Under the pieces are notes generated by a model. It saw only the letters and a list, made by a program, of their open reading frames with translations. It did not search any database and was not told the origin of the DNA. DNA of 64,000 bases, taken from the NCBI GenBank assembly GCA_013397115.1, contig VWZW01005387.1, positions 876,507 through 940,506 of the forward strand, given 5' to 3'. Shown one piece after another: positions 35,966-47,450 of the stretch. A program made the position numbers and the translations under genes. The DNA comes from Edolisoma coerulescens. Its lineage: Eukaryota; Chordata; Aves; Passeriformes; Campephagidae. Every line of letters begins with the position of its first letter. Positions within the stretch are counted from its first letter, which is position 1.

Positions 35966-36683
35966 TCAGCTTTGTACTACCACTGGACACTGCCCAGGAA
36001 ACAACCAAACCTGAGTATCCCACTGGACACAGTCCTCCACAAACTTCTGCACAGTAGGTCCTCCCCACAGGCTGCAGTTCTTCATGAACTGCTCCTTTGT
36101 GCGTCTCTTTCACAAGGTGTAGTCCTTCAGGATCAGGCTGCTCCAGCTTTGGTCCCCCACGGGGTCACAAGTCCTGCCTGAAAACCTGCTCCAAACCCCT
36201 GCAGAGTGATGGTCCTCTCTTCATGGGGCCACAGGTCCTGCCAGGTGCCTGCTCCAGTGCAGGCTTCCCATGGCGTCACAGCCTCTCTCAGGTACATCTG
36301 CCTGCGTGGAGTCCTCTACAAGCTGCAGGTGGGTCTCTGCTTCATCGTGAACCTCCATGGGCTGCTTCACCGTGGTCTGCACCGGAATCTTTGCTCCTAT
36401 GCCTGGAGCACCTCCTCCCCCTCCTTCTGCACTGACCTTGGTGTACTCAGAGCTGTTTTTCTCCCATATTATCACTTCTCTCTCTGTCTGCACTTGCAGG
36501 GGTTTTCCCCCTCCTTTTTAAATGCATTATCCCAGAAGCACTATCACCATCACTGATGGGCTCAGCCTTTGGAGCTAGCTGCTATTGGCTCTGTTGGACA
36601 TGGGAGAAGCTTCTATCAGGTCCTCAGAGAAGCCACACCTGTAGTCCACTGCTACCAAAACCTGGCCACACAAACTCAATACA
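35966..36683 (-). mobile_element. Avian ERV LTR, minus orientation, 3'-truncated
   Basis: On the minus strand the block begins TGTATTGAGTTTGTGTGGCC at 36683, a start I recognise from an abundant avian LTR family. It continues through tandem-like GC-rich units built on CTGGAGCAG and GTGGGGGACC motifs. It shares long stretches with the + strand copy at 38540-39425; for example the GGAGGAGGTGCTCCAGG-type block is visible in both. The poly(A)-signal half seen in that copy is missing here, so the left end is truncated at about 35966. The overlapping open frames on both strands (36097-36556) are by-products of GC-rich LTR sequence, not genes. Confidence 0.75.
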
Positions 36684-38539
36684 ACCCCTTCTTGATTTCT
36701 TTTGTTTAAGTCAGCTAAAATTCAGCTATAATTAAGTTGCCCATCACCTGTACCTGTTGCTTATATGCTGGCTTATATCATACAGCTCAAGCTTATAACT
36801 TGTGAGAAATGTTACTGCACTGTGTATACTCAGGTCTTTCAGAGGATGAAGGAACAGGTAAATGAGTACACAGAGAATATTAATAATTTAATAAAAAGAT
36901 GGAAATGGGAGAAAGATAAACAATCTGTGACAAATGAGAAAAGCAAAAAAGACCAGAGTATTTAGCAAGAGCAGTTCTGAGCTGTGCTTTATACTATATG
37001 GAAATTAATTTTGACAATGGAGTTTCTATTTATTTAACTTTTGGGAAAATCTGGATCATGGACATTTTTCTGGCTGTATTACTTATCAAGTCCAGGAACA
37101 ATCAGCAGTTAAAGAGGAAGCAGCAAAATAAATTCAGATCAACAGTACTGGAAAGTATAAAATGCCTGGATGTGAGACGTTTTCTCAAATCCTTTAATAG
37201 GAAAGGGACGTTGCCTAATGCTGTAAAGTCCTAGTGACCTTTGAAACTCCAAGCAGGGAATTGTAATCTCATTTAAATGTTAATTAAAAAAATTGAACTT
37301 AAGTGGCTCAGAGAGACAAGAATTTGAATGTTCTGAAGATTAAATTATTCTTCTGATGGGTCAGGCTACATGGCACTGTGCAGTGTGTATGCCTCTGTTG
37401 ATGTGGGCTGCAGGAACAGTTCCTTGGGGGACAAAAACTTCCGCTTCACTTCTCCCACCTCTCTCCAAATTACACTGACACAATTGTATGCACCTGTTTA
37501 TCTCAGAAGCTCTACAGTTCATGCAGAGCTTTCTTCTTTATACATAAAAGTAATTATTTTAGCATTGGTAATCTTATTCCCCTGTGTCGCTTTTCCTTCA
37601 CAGTCTTTACATGGATGATAGCAGCAGTAAGTCTCAGATTGCAACCTGGCAACCTCAGGAGTTCCTGATTCTTTCCATCTGCATAGAACATAAAGTAGTT
37701 TTGCAGCTGCTTTGGTAGTCTTGTGGCTAGAGTGAGAAAGATACCTAGATCATAGCAACACTAGCCTAACTGGAATAATATTCAATTTCCCAGCACAGTT
37801 ACATTGCATTTTTTTTGACCTTTGGTGAATCATATAATCACCACTGGCCAGCTGTTTCAATACTCTGTATTGAGATGAGTAGAATTACCAGTAGTGTGAC
37901 TAAACACTCCATACATGGAGCACCAAAAATGAGTTTCATAATTGTCAACCTGTTTAGCAAGGTGACACTTAAGCTTACTATTAAGAAGCACTGGAGAAGG
38001 AAGACAGTACAATTCTGGCTCTACTCTTCTAGACACATCTGGAACTCTGAGTCATCATCAATTGAGGAGTTGGTAAATTTCACATTAGTAGATGGTTGGC
38101 TCATTCAAGCATTGTCCCTGGGGTGTGGAGACTTCTAGACTCCAAAGCTCCTCAGCTCAAGGAAATCTATCTATTCTTAGGAATTGGATGGCTTTCATTA
38201 TCTTAGTCTTCTTTCCTTTGTGTTTAAAAAGGGAAAATTTAGGTTTTTAGTTTTCAGAGAGTTTTTGCAATTCGTGTACTTAACCCAAAGAGAGAAGAAG
38301 GATTTGAGATACTCTATTTCTTCAGCATTTCTCAGTATTGTTTTTATTTCAATCTTCATTTAGGAAATATTATGGCAACTGATGTGAATCTGATTCTAAA
38401 CTGCCTCTCCAGTCAACACAGAAAGAATTTAGACACTAGCTTTGGTATGAAAACAAAGACTCTGCAGTGGATGTCTTAAGTTGGGCCATTATTAAATTCT
38501 GTGTTTCTTCACATTCTTAATGTTGCATCTGTCACAGCA
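36684..38539. other. Intergenic, nothing recognised
   Basis: AT-rich single-copy-looking DNA between two LTRs of the same family. No gene or RNA signal was seen. Confidence 0.5.
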
Positions 38540-39425
38540 AATTCTTTCTCAGTGGGACACGTTGGCTGATCCCCTTCCCAGGGTACTCATGTGGCTTACA
38601 GAAAATTTAGGCACTCTACGTGCTGCCATTGCCCAGGTGCAGGTAGAGCAGCTATGGGGTGGCCTCTGTGAGGAGAGGCCAGAGGGGCTCCATGCTGCAC
38701 ACAGTCATTCCCAGTCAGCTCCAACGGACCCAGTGATGGACACAGCTGAGCCTGTCAATAAAGTGGGTGGTGCCCCTGGGAGAATGGGTGAAAACAATGC
38801 ACATGCAGGGAGGAGTGAGCTAAAAAAGGATGAGAAGCATCCCTGCAATCACCAGGGTCAGAGAAGGAGGAAGGGGAGATGGTGCTCTAGGTGTTGGAGC
38901 AGAGATTCCCCAGCAGTCTGTGCAAGAGAGCACAGTGGACCAAATATGGACACTGTGCTCATGGGGGACTCTAATCTGGAGCAGGTTCATTCTGAAGGAC
39001 TGAAACTTTTGGAGACACCCCACATTGGAGCAGGGAAGAAGTGTGAGGAGGAAGGGGCTGCAGACAAAAGTTGTTTCAGACTGAACACAACCCCTGTTTC
39101 CTATTCACCTGCCCCAAACAAGGAGGAGAAATGTAGAAGAGTCTGGAACGTAAGAGTGAAGTTGAGCCTGGGAAAAGGAAAGGGTGAGGGGAAGGTAGTG
39201 TTTTAATCTGTCTGTGTTCTTAACTACCCAAACTTATCTTAACTGTCAATAAATTAAATTCGTTTTTCTCCAGACTCTGTTTGCTGATGACACTTATTGC
39301 TAAGTGATCTTCCTGTCTTTATCTCAATGCATGAGGTTTTCCAATCTATCTTCTGCACCTGTGCTGTGGACAAGAGGCTGTGAGTAAGCAGCTGTGTGGG
39401 TGTCTGATTGCCAGACAAGGATACT
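38540..39425 (+). mobile_element. Avian ERV LTR, plus orientation
   Basis: Same family as the minus-strand LTR at 35966-36683. The shared order is GCTGAGCC..GGTG, GGAGATGGTGCTCTAGGTG, GGAGCAG..ATTCCCC, and GGGGGACT..CTGGAGCAGG. It continues into the R/U5-like part missing from the other copy, with AATAAA at 39248-39253. The 228-codon open frame at 38520-39206 lies wholly in this LTR and shows no protein domain, so I do not call it a gene. The last part, from 38942, is repeated at 40959-41442 by the assembly duplication. Confidence 0.75.
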
Positions 39426-40957
39426 CCTGCAACTATTCTTTAAGTTTATTTTACTTTGTTTGATGGTATACTAGGCACTGTTTCAGTTCTGTGGACATGC
39501 AAAATGCTGTATCTGGCTTAAGAATGGAAGAACATGGAGAGATCAAACTGCCTTCCTGGATGTGATTATCACAGTATCAGCTTGAGCTGAAATGTCAATA
39601 TAAGATGTTACAGAGTAGTTGATGGGATGATAAGTATCAAATTTCTACTGCAATTTGCTTAAGTGTTCTGAAGGAACTGAAAAAATGAATTAGCTGATTT
39701 ATGAATTTTATTGATTCATGTCTTCCTAAAACTTCCTCATGATTGGAAGGTGGTTAAAGTGGAAGTGATTTTTTAGAGAGCTTTGTACAAAATCTGAAAA
39801 ACTGCAGCCAAGTAAACTGCTCTAGTGAGCAAAATGACCTTAGGAGAGGGACTGTACGTGCATGGATAATTATAATACATGAGAGTTGAATGAGAATTAC
39901 TTCAGTAGCAGAATCATCTATTAGAGTTCTTGAAAAATGTAAATAATCCTGACCAAGTTGATACACTTTTCTGGATTTCTAAAAGGCATTTAGTCAGACC
40001 CTTCTCCAAACACTCTTAAAGAAATTTAGTTGTGACAGCAAAAGAGTTAAGGTTCTCAGATGGATGAGTAAGTTATTAATCTATAAGAAACAAAAGAAAG
40101 CATTATTACCTAGTTTCTACAATAAAGAGACATCATAAACAAAAGTCCCTGACAGATATTTTTATCCACTATACTCATAAATGATCTGGAAAAAAATGTA
40201 TGACAGTTTGCTGATACTAACAGTAATAAAGACAAAGAATGAGAGCTAATAATTATAAAAATAAAATCTGCATCATAGTAAGGGACTTGGAAATTAAATG
40301 GTACGTAAATGAAATTATGTACAAGGGAAACATATATGAAAAAAATAAAATTCGTACACATAATGATGTTTTCTGAGCCTAGTATTAGTGTTTGAAAAAA
40401 ACTCTTAGGACTATGAGAGAGAAATCTGTGAAAGTGATACTTCAATACACTGTGGCAGTAAAGAAAAGTGAATGAGATGTTAGAAGTTGTTTAAAATGGA
40501 ATAGAGAACAAAAAAAAGTAATACTGAAAAATCATTATGCTGCTGTATAAATCCATTACATATCTGCATCTCAAATTCTATTTGAAATTCTGCCTCCATT
40601 CCTCCACTTGAACATCAAAATTTGCATAGTAACAAAGTAATAATATTCTATAGTGTATGTGTGCTTGCATAAAGGCTACAAAGATGAGCAAAATTATTAA
40701 AGCTGTTTCTATTCTATAAGAAATGACTATGAATAAGAGGACTTTTCAAACACGATAGCTTAGGGGAAACAGAAATTGCCTGAAAAAGTGAGTTAAATGA
40801 GTAAGTGTATAGCAAGCAATTTTTCACTGACTAACTTACCCTGTAAGTGATTCAAATGAAACTAGCAGGTGGTAGACTTTAAGCTAGCCAAAGTAGATTC
40901 TTTACACAGCATACAGATAAGGTGCTCATCTGCTTGTTATAAATTACCATAGACACT
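38942..40957. repeat. Exact direct duplication 2, copy A (probable assembly artefact)
   Basis: This 2016-base block recurs at 40959-42974 at a constant offset of 2017 with no indel. Two open frames on the minus strand (39754-39966 and 40110-40445) recur with identical translations at 41771-41983 and 42127-42462. One N at 40958 separates the copies. The block contains the 3' part of the + strand LTR and unique AT-rich DNA. Confidence 0.95.
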
Positions 40958-40958
40958 N
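40958..40958. other. Single N, contig join
   Basis: The only undetermined base in this region, placed exactly between two identical 2016-base blocks. Confidence 0.9.
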
Positions 40959-42974
40959 AAATATGGACACTGTGCTCATGGGGGACTCTAATCTGGAGCA
41001 GGTTCATTCTGAAGGACTGAAACTTTTGGAGACACCCCACATTGGAGCAGGGAAGAAGTGTGAGGAGGAAGGGGCTGCAGACAAAAGTTGTTTCAGACTG
41101 AACACAACCCCTGTTTCCTATTCACCTGCCCCAAACAAGGAGGAGAAATGTAGAAGAGTCTGGAACGTAAGAGTGAAGTTGAGCCTGGGAAAAGGAAAGG
41201 GTGAGGGGAAGGTAGTGTTTTAATCTGTCTGTGTTCTTAACTACCCAAACTTATCTTAACTGTCAATAAATTAAATTCGTTTTTCTCCAGACTCTGTTTG
41301 CTGATGACACTTATTGCTAAGTGATCTTCCTGTCTTTATCTCAATGCATGAGGTTTTCCAATCTATCTTCTGCACCTGTGCTGTGGACAAGAGGCTGTGA
41401 GTAAGCAGCTGTGTGGGTGTCTGATTGCCAGACAAGGATACTCCTGCAACTATTCTTTAAGTTTATTTTACTTTGTTTGATGGTATACTAGGCACTGTTT
41501 CAGTTCTGTGGACATGCAAAATGCTGTATCTGGCTTAAGAATGGAAGAACATGGAGAGATCAAACTGCCTTCCTGGATGTGATTATCACAGTATCAGCTT
41601 GAGCTGAAATGTCAATATAAGATGTTACAGAGTAGTTGATGGGATGATAAGTATCAAATTTCTACTGCAATTTGCTTAAGTGTTCTGAAGGAACTGAAAA
41701 AATGAATTAGCTGATTTATGAATTTTATTGATTCATGTCTTCCTAAAACTTCCTCATGATTGGAAGGTGGTTAAAGTGGAAGTGATTTTTTAGAGAGCTT
41801 TGTACAAAATCTGAAAAACTGCAGCCAAGTAAACTGCTCTAGTGAGCAAAATGACCTTAGGAGAGGGACTGTACGTGCATGGATAATTATAATACATGAG
41901 AGTTGAATGAGAATTACTTCAGTAGCAGAATCATCTATTAGAGTTCTTGAAAAATGTAAATAATCCTGACCAAGTTGATACACTTTTCTGGATTTCTAAA
42001 AGGCATTTAGTCAGACCCTTCTCCAAACACTCTTAAAGAAATTTAGTTGTGACAGCAAAAGAGTTAAGGTTCTCAGATGGATGAGTAAGTTATTAATCTA
42101 TAAGAAACAAAAGAAAGCATTATTACCTAGTTTCTACAATAAAGAGACATCATAAACAAAAGTCCCTGACAGATATTTTTATCCACTATACTCATAAATG
42201 ATCTGGAAAAAAATGTATGACAGTTTGCTGATACTAACAGTAATAAAGACAAAGAATGAGAGCTAATAATTATAAAAATAAAATCTGCATCATAGTAAGG
42301 GACTTGGAAATTAAATGGTACGTAAATGAAATTATGTACAAGGGAAACATATATGAAAAAAATAAAATTCGTACACATAATGATGTTTTCTGAGCCTAGT
42401 ATTAGTGTTTGAAAAAAACTCTTAGGACTATGAGAGAGAAATCTGTGAAAGTGATACTTCAATACACTGTGGCAGTAAAGAAAAGTGAATGAGATGTTAG
42501 AAGTTGTTTAAAATGGAATAGAGAACAAAAAAAAGTAATACTGAAAAATCATTATGCTGCTGTATAAATCCATTACATATCTGCATCTCAAATTCTATTT
42601 GAAATTCTGCCTCCATTCCTCCACTTGAACATCAAAATTTGCATAGTAACAAAGTAATAATATTCTATAGTGTATGTGTGCTTGCATAAAGGCTACAAAG
42701 ATGAGCAAAATTATTAAAGCTGTTTCTATTCTATAAGAAATGACTATGAATAAGAGGACTTTTCAAACACGATAGCTTAGGGGAAACAGAAATTGCCTGA
42801 AAAAGTGAGTTAAATGAGTAAGTGTATAGCAAGCAATTTTTCACTGACTAACTTACCCTGTAAGTGATTCAAATGAAACTAGCAGGTGGTAGACTTTAAG
42901 CTAGCCAAAGTAGATTCTTTACACAGCATACAGATAAGGTGCTCATCTGCTTGTTATAAATTACCATAGACACT
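40959..42974. repeat. Exact direct duplication 2, copy B (probable assembly artefact)
   Basis: Second copy of 38942-40957. The LTR piece at its start (40959-41442, AATAAA at 41265-41270) should not be counted as an extra insertion. Unique sequence resumes at 42975 with AAAAGTTAACATCC. Confidence 0.95.
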
Positions 42975-43857
42975 AAAAGTTAACATCCACTCAACAAAAG
43001 AATTGATAAATGCAAATAAACCTAATCTCTTTGGAGTAATGCAATAGAAACCACCACCATAGGCACATAGGTACATGCCAAAATGTAGGACTGTTGAAAA
43101 ACATAAGAATAATGCAGATTTAAAGTAGTATCTCTGAGGAAGTGGCTCAAGATACTAGACTAGATCCCATACTGTCATTTATGTGTTTATATATTGAGTA
43201 GGTAAACAAACAGCATGTGCTCTAATTGACTTGACTCAGTGAGGAGTAAGATACCAAGCTTCCCACTGTTTCGGGTAACTGAAAATTCTGATGGAAATGA
43301 GAAGGCTCTCCATGTACTGAATTCTGTATTTCATATCAACCCATACATAAGTAGATATACTTAATGTCAATATTTAAACGGGATAAGTGCATGTAATTCT
43401 TTGCTGCCTCTTCACTGAAACCAGACGCAACGATAATCAGCCACTTGGGGGATGATGACTTTTGGGGTAATGATCATGAAAATATGTTTTTGAAAGTTAT
43501 TATAACAGTAATGCTCACCATTAGTAATTGCATTTTACACAGATGAATGCCTAAACTGAGACAAGGATTTCTGTGTGTCATGTTATGACAGTCTCCCTTT
43601 TACAGATCTTTGCATTGTCAAGATTTGTATTGTGTATGCTCTTTGTGTGTTGGTACTTAGTGTGACTCATGGAAAAGACTGACCTGGCACACTGAGGCGA
43701 GACGAGTACCTCTTTATTAAAAACTAAATATTAATTTTTGGAATAGTTTAAATTTATCTTTTTGTCTCCCTAACACAGTAAGTTAATCTGTATAATTCTG
43801 TGTGCTCATCTCCTCTGTAAAAGATTCATTATGTACATGGCTCAGAGTCATGTTGAG
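42975..43857. other. Intergenic, nothing recognised
   Basis: AT-rich DNA without recognisable coding, RNA or repeat features. Confidence 0.5.
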
Positions 43858-44826
43858 TGTCAGTGAAAAGTGGTGTCCCTCAGAGGTCTGTACTGGGCCC
43901 AGTGTTATTTAACATCTTCATGAATGGCAGGGACAAGGCACCCTCAGTAAATTTGCAGATGACACCAAGCTGAGTGGTGCAGTTCACACACCTGAAGGAT
44001 GGGATGCCATCCAGAGGGACCTGGACAAGCTCAAAAAGTGGGCCCGTGGGAAAATCATGAGGTTCAACAGGACCAAACGCAAGGTTCTGCACCTGGGTTG
44101 GGGTAGTGGTATCAACACAGGCTGGGGAGGAACAGATTGAGAGCAGCCCTGCCAGGAAGAAGGTGGGGATGCTGGTGGGTGAGAGGCTGGACATGACCCA
44201 GCAACGTGTTCTTGCAGCCCAGAAAGCCAATTGTATCCAGGGCTGCATCCAAAGCAGTGTGGGCAGCAGGTGAGGGAGGGAATTCTGCCCCTCTGCTCTG
44301 CTCTGCTGAGACCCCACCTGCAGGGCTGCATCCAGCTCTGGGATCCCAGCACAGGAAGGACATTGACCTGTTGGAGCGAGTCCAGGGGAGGGTCAACAAG
44401 ATGATGAGAGGGATGGAGCACATCTCCTATGAGGAAAGCGTGGGAGAATTGGGATTGCTCAGCCTGGGAAGAGAAGGCTTTGGAGTGATCTAATTGCAGC
44501 CTTCCAGTATCTGAAGGGAGCCTAAGGAAAGATGAAGAGAGACTACTTACATGTAGTGACAGAGCAAGGGGAATGGCTTCAAACTGAAAGAGTGTAGGTC
44601 TAGATTGGGTATTAGGAAGAAATTCTTTATTGTAAAGGTGGTGAGGCACTGGAAGAGGTTGCCCAGAGAAGCTGTGGATGCCCCATCTCTGGAGGTGTTC
44701 AAGGTCAGTTTGGATGGACCTCTGAGCAGCCTAGTCTGATGGAATGTGTCCCTGCCCACCTCAAGGAGTTGGAACTAGATGACCCTCAGGTTCCCTTCGA
44801 TGTCATTCTACGATTCTATAATTCTG
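43858..44826 (+). mobile_element. CR1 LINE, 5'-truncated: reverse transcriptase C-terminal part and 3' UTR
   Basis: The segment starts in the conserved reverse-transcriptase stretch (SGVPQ-like, then LGPVLFN). It continues through LQRDLDKL-type and thumb-region codons with frameshifts, then the typical CR1 3' UTR (GGCACTGGAAGAGGTTGCCC, AGATGACCCTCAGGTTCCC). It ends with ATTCTACG ATTCTATA ATTCTGAG at 44803-44826. The reading frame is broken, so it is dead. Minus-strand open frames here (43880-44317, 43984-44649, 44112-44423) are antisense shadows of it. Confidence 0.92.
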
Positions 44827-46269
44827 AGATTAAATACATACATATATATATAAATGCAAGCAGGAAGGTTAAGAAAAAAACAATGTACCTGAGGTACAGT
44901 TTGCAATGAATTACTTATTTGTCATAGCTTATTAATAGAAGGAAAGATAATTTTCCTAAGGTGTAAGAAAATGATCCAAGTGCTATAGTATGTGACTGAT
45001 TAAGTAAGACTTTGTCAGATGGCTTCCTCAAAGACCATCACTTTATAAATAAATTTAAAAGCAAAATTCCCTTGATTTTAATGGATTTAATACCCCTTAA
45101 TGGATTTAATAATGCTGATAAGCTTTGACCACCGTGTGGTATCTTACTGGCCCTTGCGAGCAAGCAAGGTAACACAGGCAAATTTTGCCTTGTAATTTTG
45201 CACTAGGGTTTCTGCAGCACTTGCCTCCATAGTTAACAGCTCTTCAGTTCTTTCACCATTTTGGATAAAACAAATAGACAAGGAAATTACCAGATAGATC
45301 CAAGATGTGAGTGACATTTTTAGTCCTAAAAGAATTAATTTTTTCAATGAAATTGAAAGTCTTTCCCTCCATGAAAACTACAAAGTTTGTTCTGGTGTTT
45401 CATATATTTGCCAGTGTTTTGAAAGAGGCCAAGGAAAAGTGATTTTGTCAGCAACCTACATATTACTTATATAGATACAAAATAGAAAACCAGCAAAAAT
45501 CAAAACAGAATGGGAAAAACTAGCTGACAAAAGAAATAGCACTAACATTATTTCTCTTCTGTCACCATTTCTTCCCCCTTCAGTACACTAAAAGATAAAA
45601 AGAAATGGATTCTTTATCAATAACACTTGGCCATGAATTTTTGATACATAACAGGAAACATATTGCACTGTATCTGTACAGGACTAAATTGATTCCATAG
45701 TTTACATTTTCCTCTGGGCATTTTTGTGGACGAGAAAGAATCTTTTCCCTTGTACTTGGACAATTCTGTATCAGAACTGCATTTCACCTTCTTTAAGTGA
45801 TACAGAGGATAGCCATGTTAGGCTAGTCCTGTACTGGGTACAGGACATAGTAAAAAATAAGTTTTTGCTTTTAGTAATGTCAGTTGGGTATGTTGGGTCT
45901 GTTTAATGTGTCTCAGGTCCAACCAGCTGTCAGGTTGCTGGTCAAGGAAGAATTGTGCCTGCTTCCAGATCAAATTCGCAGGAACCAAAAGCTGTTTGGC
46001 CTTCTGTGTAGCACATGATAGGATTGAAGGCCCCTTTGGAAGAGTTTTCACCTAATTAACTTCCCGTTACTCTAGGAAATGGGGTATTAGGACCCTGATT
46101 CTTCACTTTGGTGGCCATCTTCTCTCTCTTTGTCATGTTGATTGCTTTTGTTCTCCATGAAGTTTTGTGCTGGAGGAATGTAGGGACTTGACCGGGCTGG
46201 GGCTCTTTTGGGGAGTCAGGGTCAGGCTTAGGAGCCCAGTGCCTGCAGCTCCCTCCCTGTGTCTGCAAG
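44827..46269. other. Intergenic, nothing recognised
   Basis: Mostly AT-rich. The 46060-46269 part is GC-richer and could belong to an older repeat that hosts the CR1 fragment that follows, but I cannot name it. Confidence 0.45.
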
Positions 46270-46548
46270 GTGTGATTCAGAAGGGTTCCCTAGGACTATG
46301 AACTACAGGGATGGCAAAGCCAGTGAACTTCAGGACCAAGAAAGTCTTCATTGTTTCAGCGAGACACTGAAACAGGTTGTCCAGAGAGGTGTTAGATGTC
46401 CCATCCCTGGAATGGTCCTTTCAAGGACAGGGTGGATGGGACTCTGAGAAACTCAATCCAGTTGAAAATGTCCCTGTTCGTTGCAGAGGTGTTGTACTAG
46501 ATAACTTTTACAAGCCAAACCATTCTATAAATCTGTGATTCTATGATC
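46270..46548 (+). mobile_element. CR1 LINE 3' fragment, old
   Basis: A diverged CR1 3' UTR. ACACTGAAACAGGTTGTCC at about 46363 corresponds to the CACTGGAAGAGGTTGCCC motif, followed by a GGATGGGACTCTGAG block. It terminates in ATTCTATA ATCTGTG ATTCTATG at about 46522-46546. Divergence is greater than in the 43.9-kb copy. The start is approximate. Confidence 0.8.
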
Positions 46549-47450
46549 CCATTCTTTACTGCAGGCTCATTAGCTTCAAGCCTTACTAACAGAGCCTGCA
46601 CCCATGCACTCACAAATGGGACATTCTGGTGACTGGCCCTGTCCTAGAATGCCTCCAGTAGCTGCTGCCAGTATGTCCAGTATCCAGCCCCAGACCTACG
46701 GCCTGTACAATAACTGGCTCCTGGGCCATCTGGTATAACTCATTGGCTAGTGCAGCTTGCAATTTGGTAGCATCATGTACACACGAACGGATCCCTCCCT
46801 CTGGCCTTAGACCATCATCCTATACAGTAGCCAGCCCCAGGTCCCAGTCTCTCCAGCTGTCAGACCTCTTCCTATAAGGCCCTTTGGTCTGCACACAGTC
46901 TCTTTTTTCCATAGCAGCCACTCAGACCACTCTTCCTGCTGACCAGTTAGTCCAGGTTCATGACCACTGGCAGGTCTCACACACGTATTTACAGACATCC
47001 AGAGCACACTCATGTAGAGAAATGACAAAAAGGACAAAACATAGAAAAAAGGAGAGGGGTTTAATAAGAAGACTCAGCAAACTGTGATGATAATGGCCAG
47101 GGCTCATGCAATCAAGCGTGCCAGACTAGCAACTCGTCTACACACTGCCTTCTTAGGCCCTTCTCCTAAGCATCCCATTACAAACTCCACAATCTCACAA
47201 ACCCCTTGGAGTATCCCATAATAAATTTCTTCTTTATCACAAATGTCAGGATAATCGTGTTTCCCACTTCTTATCAGTTACAAAACATCTGGATGAATTT
47301 TCTCACAGCTTTGACTAGTCCTATCCATGGCCTGTCTCAATCAAGCACCTGAAATCTCTGGTCTTTGATAGCATCTCTGTTATCTATGGCTCATTAGGGT
47401 ATGTGCATCTAGGTGTTTTATTTATTACCTCTCCTGTCTCTTTTCCTAGT
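46549..47450. repeat. Repeat-like GC-richer block, unclassified
   Basis: Composition and texture (CCAGCCCCAG and CTGGCC-rich motifs) differ from the flanking AT-rich DNA and resemble degraded avian ERV sequence. I see no clear LTR ends, poly(A) signal or coding motif. It directly follows the CR1 3' end. It could be an old ERV piece or a unique region. Confidence 0.3.

Noticed and set aside
36097..36556. Overlapping open frames of about 112-116 codons on the + strand and 90 on the - strand
   Set aside because: They come from a GC-rich ERV LTR with few stop codons and have no domain.
38520..39206. 228-codon open frame, the longest in the window
   Set aside because: It lies almost entirely within an ERV LTR recognised by homology to the copy at 35966-36683. 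It has no protein domain, and its frame follows GC-rich LTR units.
40959..42974. A genuine tandem duplication or a third LTR insertion
   Set aside because: The identity to 38942-40957 and the single N at the junction point to an assembly artefact.
43880..44649. Long minus-strand open frames (145 and 221 codons)
   Set aside because: They are antisense to a clear plus-strand CR1 element.
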